Positions 57,567-64,000 of a DNA stretch of 64,000 nt are shown here, piece by piece. The stretch is from Incurvaria masculella. Lineage: Eukaryota > Arthropoda > Insecta > Lepidoptera > Incurvariidae. The number at the start of each line of letters is the position of its first letter. The first letter of the stretch is position 1. The position numbers and the translations under genes were made by a program. The stretch lies in the NCBI GenBank assembly GCA_946894095.1, contig OX335647.2:12418001-12482000 (forward strand), written 5' to 3'. The notes under the pieces were generated by a model. It ran no database searches. It saw only the letters and a program-made list of their open reading frames with translations, and was not told where the DNA came from.

Positions 57567-58310
57567 CTGAAAATAAAACACTAGTTTAAATACCTATACC
57601 ATCCTTCTATAATGTATATCAGACAAAATAAGTGGTCAAAGTGCCTTCATCAAGTTATAGACATCAATTCCAATGAGTCGCTATGCCAATGATCAAAAAC
57701 ATCTATTGAACATGATATGTGCTCACAACACTATACCCTAGCTTACGGAAAGTGCCTTTTTCTAGGACACAATCATATTGAATGAGTCACTTTGTTTGTA
57801 TGTACCTACAGGATTTAATGTGTTGGCTCCTAACTAAAATAAATTCATAAATTATTATCACTGCAAGACAAAGTATCTATTTTATTACGCGATGCGCCCG
57901 ATACTAGCTTATTTTTTGCACTAGGCAGGGAAACAATATGCCCGATGTTTTATGACTCATAAACACAGTAAATGCTGAAGGCACGATCAAGACAACGGGG
58001 CGGAAAAATAGAAAACGGAATGGTACAAACCTTACAGGTATTAAAAACAGTACACCACAGTGGGAGATCACTGCTGAACGTGCTCCAAAAACGCGAGTTA
58101 GAGGGAGGGTGCTCCAAGCCAAAGTCACAGATTACCACAGTATATATTGGTTCCTTCCTTGGCAAAGTGGTACTACCAAAACCAAAGACCACAACAAGCA
58201 AAGCAGCCACAGAACTAAAATATCCTGACCACAGAACATATGATGATGCTGACGGCAGACTTGACGCACGTCTATGACGCACGTGAACCGTAGAAAGAGA
58301 ATGTAGCACT
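57567..58310. other. Upstream of syntenin exon 1
   Basis: This should contain a 5'-UTR intron or promoter sequence of syntenin. No exon could be placed. An open frame at 57972-58277 (+) has no recognisable domain. Confidence 0.35.
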
Positions 58311-58427
58311 GCATTCCGAAATGCGTATATTGCGGAGAATTCACAACGTACGCGTACACGACCGTTCCGAATTGATTATATTCACTCCCGTGAAAGTCAT
58401 TTTGACATAAGGGACGTGACTCTAGGC

Positions 58428-58452
58428 CGCTTTGTACAGATCGTACAAAGCG
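58428..58452. promoter_or_regulatory. Perfect 10-base inverted repeat
   Basis: CGCTTTGTAC, five bases, GTACAAAGCG. Function unknown. Confidence 0.5.
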
Positions 58453-58842
58453 CTCACGATTGAGAGCATGTGCGCTGTGTACGCTGTCAAAAGGCTGTCA
58501 TCGAGCTGTCATTAAGCGTGTTTATCTGTAGTTCTCTGATCGTATGAACTTATATTCGGAAATAACGAAGGCTTTTCGCCGTTTGTTAGTCTAGTTGGAC
58601 AATTCTAGGCCTGAAATAACAAGTCTTGAGACTTACAAGGCATTTTCGAGGTAGTTAGGTTAGGCTCTGACACATATGTCTGCTCAAACCTTAGAGCATT
58701 TAGGACGGGAGACGCCATCGGTGGGCTAACCCCTCTGCCAAAAGCATAGGCTCGGCGGGCATACGTTTTATATAAAACTAGTTTCTCCGTACATTTTACT
58801 AGACTCGATCCACCTTGCGTGCGCGAAACGCTTCCGACAAAA

Positions 58843-58922
58843 ATGCCGAGTTGTAGTGTGTTTCGGTTCAAAAATAGATCAGGAACATTAAGTATACAAA
58901 AAGACAATGTGACCTTTCACCA
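58843..58922 (+). pseudogene. Degenerate THAP-domain first exon
   Basis: The ATG at 58843 opens MPSCSV, then KNRSGTLSIQKDNVTFH, and a good donor (CA|GTAAGT) follows at 58923. This is the usual first exon of a THAP (C2CH zinc finger) protein: MPSC, then a second Cys and FH before the intron. The second metal-binding Cys is Phe here. Downstream THAP exons were not found. THAP domains occur in P-element-type transposases as well as host genes, and the inverted repeats around it favour a transposon. Confidence 0.5.
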
Positions 58923-59240
58923 GTAAGTATTTTTGAGTCTCAAAGTAATGTAATTGAGTGTAAAACACAATAAAACCTGTTCGATATCAACCATTTGCCT
59001 ACCAACCGATTGGTAGATCGATCTGCGCACTCGTTGACTCATTGCTATGCTGCACTGGACTAGTCGGCCCGATAGCCTCCTGCTCCTGACCATAGACAAT
59101 ATGGAGTGGGTGAATAGTGATGTTCACCAAATATAGATTTCGGGAGGTTGACGATTTATTAGAGACAATTTATCAATTCTTATTTTCTCAATGCTACCTA
59201 GCTTATTCTTTTATAAGTGGAATAAAATGCGAACATCGTC
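58923..59240. other. Stretch after the THAP-like exon
   Basis: No further exon recognised. Confidence 0.3.
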
Positions 59241-59249
59241 TAAGTTTTG

Positions 59250-59275
59250 ACAGCTTCTCTCTGAATACGACTGTT
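59250..59275 (-). repeat. End of MITE family E
   Basis: CTTCTCTCTGAATACGACTGT matches the terminus of 33724-34684. The rest of the element is not evident. Confidence 0.55.
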
Positions 59276-59539
59276 AATATTTTAATAGGTTTTTGAAATT
59301 TTGTTTTCTGAAATATATTGTAGAAATCCACGTCTGTATGTTTTATTTTTATTAGGTATATATTATTAGGTATATTAGGTATAGGTATTTTTGTAAAGGT
59401 ATATGAAAAATATTTTTTTATTTTTTCATATACCTTTTAGATTGGAAAATATTGGCTAATAAATAATGGAAAAAGTTGTCCTTTTTACGTTCATTTGCGA
59501 TTTAGTTTTACTGAAAAATACCGATATTAAAAAAAACAT

Positions 59540-59720
59540 AAAAAATATATTAAAATCTGACAACGTTTAAGGATTGGAAAACGTTAGGGCCCGGAAGACG
59601 ATTGGGCTATTTTAATGGCAGTCTTCGTGCAAAGTTGTGCTTTGGCCAATGGACTAAGAATGTATCTTTTGAATTTTTCAAATCTTAGATTTTCTATGAG
59701 TTCACCACAGCCTTAATCGT
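59540..59720 (+). repeat. Repeat family F, copy 2
   Basis: AAAATCTGACAACGTTTAAG, AACGTTAGGGCCCGGAAGAC and GGCCAATGGACTAAGAATG recur from 49415-49575. Confidence 0.65.
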
Positions 59721-60480
59721 ATAGAATGTATGAAAAGATGTGTCTGTAGAGAAGTCTAAAGAAGTACGCTGTGATCGAACCTTAGGGCGCTCTATCATCT
59801 CTGATTACACCTCCGGGGAAGCGGCGTTATGGTATGAATACATGTTTTTAAGTAATATTAATATATGTTAAAGTGAATAGAAATAAGAAAGACTGTAATA
59901 AATAAGATGATGCCTTTGTGAGGGATCCTTGTCGATTATTTATTTTTAGTAAAAACATTATTAATTCGAAGACTAATTATCTAGAGTCAGGTACTTAAGA
60001 AATCTAATGGTGGGGAGGACGATTGAATGCAGATAAGTGTGTTATTAATAAATGTTTCATTTTAAAAAACAATAGTCATTATTAACTTAGATTTTATCAA
60101 TCAAGACTGCTGCAGAATATGTGTTACCGAAGACTATTCAATTAAAATTATGTGTATTCCTTGAATCTAAAAAGTAAAACTATGTGAAAAATTTATAAAA
60201 AATATATTATAACTATCGACGTCTACTGTGTATTTTATCGATAACTGTACACGTCATGTCAAGTCCCTAGCGAGTTTACGCGAGAATTTGGTGGGAGACC
60301 GTGTGCAACGAACGTTATGGTTTCGATGTATCTGTGAATTCTTACTGTGTTCGTTCAATTTCTTAGTGTGCGCTCATTTCAACGCAACGGAGATTTACAC
60401 GAGTGTGCGAAAAGCCTTCATAGTGAGCGTGGACCTACTTCCCCGCTCCCCACTAGAATTTACAGAAACGAATGCATGCT
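59721..60480. other. Intergenic stretch without recognised features
   Basis: AT-rich; a short open frame at 60228-60482 shows no domain. Confidence 0.35.
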
Positions 60481-60924
60481 AAAGCACTGCTTTGGCGTCT
60501 CCCGTCCTAAATGCTCTAAGGCTCAAACTCATTCCGATTGTTCGATTGTTGCTATCAACATTGAAATCAATTCGGAAAATAAGTATTCGCTGCATTCGCT
60601 TTCACTGCGATATTTGCAATGTACGCATTTCGGGATGCAGGGTAGTAGTGCAGCGACTTCTCCGAATTCTTGGACGTAGTAGATTTAATTTTAATAGTCT
60701 TCGGGCACATTAGGATGTCCGTGTCCGAGCCTGCCTATGATATCTACTTAGGAAAGCGAGGAAAATAAGTTAGTCACCATCAAATGTTATGTTGTGTTAT
60801 TGCACTCTAATTAGAATGATTAGAAAGGGACAACACTAGGGTGACTCGTGGCTGTCATTTCATAAGTACGAAAGCGTTGTGACTAACTGGTGAGTCACCG
60901 GTGTTTCGAAAAATAAGAAGAAAA

Positions 60925-61055
60925 AAAATCGGCCTAGTCCGAGTCGGACTCGCACACGAAGGGTTCCGTACCATTATACAAGATATAACCCAAGGAAATC
61001 ACGATTATTGTATGGTGGCCTCCTTAAATTTTATTTATACTAGCTGACCGAAAAA
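60925..61055 (+). repeat. (GGAC)n-bearing interspersed repeat, copy 6, truncated
   Basis: It has the left end only: AAAAAAAATCGGCCTAGTCC, GAGTCGGACTCGCACACGAA and GGGTTCCGTACCATTATAC. It stops before the (GGAC)n part. Confidence 0.8.
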
Positions 61056-61336
61056 AAACCGACCTTTGATTTCCTATACGTAAAATAAATCGATAGCAGC
61101 GCCAGTTGGGTCTTTATCGAAATTAATTTGACATGATGACTCTGTAGTATACATCAAGCGTTTACTTACAAACTCTTTGGTGTACATATAATTATTTATA
61201 TAATTAATTCTCGTTGTGAGCAAATCATGCATTAGTGCCATCCAATTCCAATTGGATGATTGAACTATCCAAAATATGGGTTTGTACAGAATGAGTATAA
61301 AATAGAAACGCCAGTTAAGTCGTCATCTGTTATCAC

Positions 61337-61375
61337 TATATAAGTAGGAAGTGACTGAATGGCTTGGAATCACTA
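61337..61375 (+). promoter_or_regulatory. Candidate core promoter (TATA and initiator)
   Basis: TATATAAG at 61337-61344 is followed about 33-35 bases later by TCACTA, an arthropod-like initiator. The ATG of a small open exon lies 30 bases further on. The sequence is otherwise unremarkable, so this remains a prediction. Confidence 0.45.
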
Positions 61376-61403
61376 GCAAATTTAAGTTCAAATACACTTG
61401 AAC

Positions 61404-63813
61404 ATGGCTCCACATCAATGGTATGTATGTTTCAGGTTTGCAAACTACATTTACTACAATGTAAAATGTATTTCAGAGGATTTGACTAACCATAAGCATT
61501 ACTTAAGTTTCTTCCTTTTGTGTTCATTTTTAAGTATGCACAATAACTACATGTAATTTCAACTGTTTACAAATAAAGGTGAAACTTGTAGAGTACCTAA
61601 ATAAATTACCACTAAATAACTGTCCAGATATGGTCCGTCAGGTCCATCACAATAAAAATGTCACATCCAGCACAGTAACAGTGTCTCTCCCGTCACATCT
61701 AAAATACAACCTACCCCTTTAGTAAAGTAACACAGCTATCAGTACCCAGGGACTTGTATTACTACGTAGGTGTACAAGTTTCTTGGTCGGTTTCTTGACT
61801 GGCAACGCACAGATGTGTGACCTAGATGTAGAGAGAGATAGAACACATCTGCTCGATGAGACCACTTCTCAAATCGTTATCAGTACAGAGCGCATCACCC
61901 TCGGAGCAACAGTAGGCATTGGCATTTGCAAGGAACATGTAGTGGGTCAAAGTCCAATGTGTGGCGTCTAGAGTGATGTTGTTTGCACTTAGAAGTCACA
62001 CTCATGGAATGTAACATGTTTTTTTTTTTTGGGAAATATATGATTTCTGTAGTTTTCCTTAAAGAAAGCGTGATGAACTGTGTGCGTTTATACATTGTTA
62101 AGTGAACGGGAGTAAAAAACCCGAACAAAAACCCTTTTTATGGTAAATATGGAAATGGTTTTTTTGAGAAATCTTTATGATTACTCTAGTTTTCCTTAAA
62201 TAAAGTAAAAAACCTGAACAAAAACCATTTTTTATGGTAATTATGGGGTGACTGATTCTTTTTCGATGAATTGTTTCTCATTACTTCAAAGTAAAACCTA
62301 GAAACATAACTTCAGATTATTATTATGAAACTACAGTGCGATTTAGAAATTTATTGAGTAAAAAATTAAATTTCAGTACATTTTGTAAGAAACGATTTTG
62401 GTCTGAGTTGACTTTACATTATATACTTCACAAGCCTTTACAGATGTTTACATACTTTACAAGCCTATGGGAATATACGACACAATTCAGTCAAAGATAA
62501 GTTTATGCCCAATTCATATATTCGAGAATCATTTATTTATTCCAGTGCTATTGCGGCAGCAAGCAATGGTCTTAAAAAGTGTAATACCGTGGCCCACGGC
62601 TGGTTGGTTTCTAATGAAGAGGTGAAAAATCTATCATCTCAACATATGATTCACTTGATGCCTGCCTGGTTTGTTAGTTTGTTTTTTTTCGTGTTCCAGC
62701 GGTGGTTTGTTCTACCATGTCATAGCTCAATTTTGGATGTAAAATCCAACAACCCCACACAATTGTATTAGTTGATGCGTGAAATAAAACACTACATTTG
62801 TAGGCTTCTAAAAAAACTCATGCTATTTTTGATAAAAACCATGTAGAATGTTTGGCCGTGTTGGTAGGAAAGGTTGGTGGGAAAGGAATGTGTCCTTTCC
62901 CTCGATGTGTGTGTGTTAACATTGTATGTAGGTACTATTGTGCTACTACTTTTTACTCTTTAAAGTTCTGCAGTTTCCGGTAATTTCCCATGTTCACCAG
63001 TCATTTTAGAAGTAGTCATTGTTCGCCGGTTCTTTAACTTTATTCTAAATGCTTGTTTTAGGGTCACATAGTTAAGGTTAGAGTATAGGTGTTTGCCGAG
63101 TTAGCGGGTAATTTCCCTAATTTTGGCCATGTATTTTAGTGTTTACCAATCTTTAGTGGTTGGTGTCCCAAACCATAGAAGGTGCTGTTATTAATTCTGC
63201 TTTTCTCGAAGATACCATAGCATGCGGTTATTGTTTCCAAATTGGAAGGTCAATTCACGGAGAGTTCAAAGTAGTAACAAACTACTAGTAGACTTTATAT
63301 TCATATAACATTGGTACCTACCTAATGTCACAAAATTTTCAAACTGTGAAACTGTATAATTGGCTAAACAATTTGATAAATACCTGTAATTTTGTTACCA
63401 TATATAGCTGTTTAGTTTATATAATATGTGCAACTAGTGTTAACAACTCTGGAGAGTGCGAAGTCGAAAACCTGGGTATGCACCTCTACCTGTCTTTTTG
63501 AGATCTTCATAAAGATTGAAATGCATCTCTTCGTCGAGAATATAGGTCGCTCCATGGTCAAAACCCATCTAAGTCCCCTTCTGCGATTACTAGGTGATAG
63601 GATTAAGCGCGCCCAGGTTGGTACCAATGGAATTGGAGTATGCCGGTTTGGTTTGCCCAGAAAAGATTTGGATTGTCTCTGTCAATGCCAATTATTGTCT
63701 TTTGTTATTTCAGGTATTGTCTTATCAAAGACAAGAGGCTTTCGAACGTCCTGAAGGAATGCCCTAGATTCGAAGTAACGAACCATCCATTGAGAGCAAA
63801 TCTAGTTAGCATG
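61404..63813 (+). CDS. Candidate novel gene start: exons 61404-61420 and 63714-63813
   Basis: Exon 1 is ATG GCT CCA CAT CAA TG, then donor GTATGT at 61421. Exon 2 follows acceptor TTTTGTTATTTCAG (ends 63713) and ends ATG|GTAAGC at 63813. TG plus the first G of exon 2 makes Trp, so the phases fit, and 33 codons follow: YCLIKDKRLSNVLKECPRFE, then VTNHPLRANLVSM, phase 0. The intron would be 2.3 kb. I do not recognise the protein. The exon looks coding and has strong sites on both sides, but linking it to the 61404 ATG is inference. Later exons would be right of the window. Confidence 0.42.
61421..63554. other. Putative intron of the candidate gene
   Basis: AT-rich. Positions 62020-62240 hold an imperfect duplication of about 120 bases (AGTTTTCCTTAAAGAAAG; AGTTTTCCTTAAATAAAG; GAACAAAAACC repeated). 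A short open frame at 62505-62771 shows no domain. Confidence 0.4.
63555..63640 (+). repeat. SINE body fragment
   Basis: TAAGTCCCCTTCTGCGATTA and CCCAGGTTGGTACCAATGGA match the SINE body; it lies just before the exon at 63714. Confidence 0.5.
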
Positions 63814-64000
63814 GTAAGCATTTTTAAATTGTATTCTTCGGACTTTGGAGCTTCTAGCATTGGTTCAGGATTTAGCCCCGATTGCACGAAGAGATGCCTG
63901 AGTTGACCAATGTTCAAACAAGTAACTTGTAGTGAACCGCGTGGAGTTCCTTTCATACTGCCCTTACAAAGTAACATGTTTAATCATACATTGACGTTGA
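63814..64000. other. Right window edge
   Basis: Follows the donor at 63814. No further exon seen. Confidence 0.4.

Larger units (their letters stand above)
58684..60530. repeat. Pair of 30-base inverted repeats 1.8 kb apart
   Basis: CTTAGAGCATTTAGGACGGG (58693 region) recurs inverted at about 60500-60522 (CCCGTCCTAAATGCTCTAAG). A second pair, GCATTCCGAAATGCG near 58311 and CGCATTTCGGGATGC near 60627, lies outside it. The pairs may mark the ends of one element around the THAP-like exon. Confidence 0.5.

Noticed and set aside
57972..58277. A 101-codon + strand frame (start MLKARSRQRGGK)
   Set aside because: It reads like a protein, but no domain, splice signals or repeat copies were found; left as unannotated.

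Overview
The window is eukaryotic, almost certainly nuclear DNA of a moth or butterfly. It has GT-AG introns, two conserved animal genes broken into short exons, AT-rich introns, and transposon debris of lepidopteran type: TTAA-flanked MITEs, (GGAC)n-bearing interspersed repeats, tRNA-derived SINEs, Jockey, RTE and CR1-like LINEs, a Penelope-like element, and a foldback repeat around insect TTAGG telomere-type repeats. I cannot name the species.

Two host genes converge. On the + strand, 592-31030 carries the last seven exons (about 406 residues) of a sterol O-acyltransferase (SOAT/ACAT, an MBOAT enzyme of the endoplasmic reticulum that makes steryl esters); its N-terminal exons lie left of the window. 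On the - strand, 57566-45439 carries four exons (274 residues) of syntenin (SDCBP), a two-PDZ adaptor with N-terminal YPSL motifs; I did not find its short C-terminal exon. To the right (57.6-64 kb) there is a degenerate THAP-like first exon (58843-58922) and a possible new + strand gene: a TATA box at 61337, a tiny first exon at 61404 and a phase-compatible 100-base exon at 63714.

SOAT intron 1 (750-20930) is a transposon nest. It holds a triple MITE array (1021-2046), a young env-less Ty3/gypsy LTR retrotransposon (4541-9599), a foldback element with (CCTAA)n (10830-11460), a head-to-head MITE pair (13107-13745) and a 6.1-kb element with about 580-base terminal inverted repeats (14709-20825). 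That large element contains LINE pieces, a Penelope-like reverse transcriptase, an inverted pair of RTE fragments and another palindrome. Just after SOAT exon 2 the exon itself is tandemly repeated with a 152-base period.

The region between the two genes (31-45 kb) contains MITEs, SINEs, a duplicated segment split by a LINE, and a Jockey LINE with an intact 887-codon ORF2 on the - strand (39838-42690). Syntenin intron 1 (48.2-57.3 kb) holds a second, broken Jockey LINE (50056-54181), a CR1-like LINE interrupted by another insertion (54187-55935) and an antisense LINE fragment (55950-56640).

The observations most worth following are the joined 3'/5' splice site (ratchet-type) inside both LTRs of the gypsy element, its A_AAA_AAC frameshift site, the large hairpin element with 140-base internal periodicity, the SOAT exon triplication, and the candidate gene at 61.3-63.8 kb.
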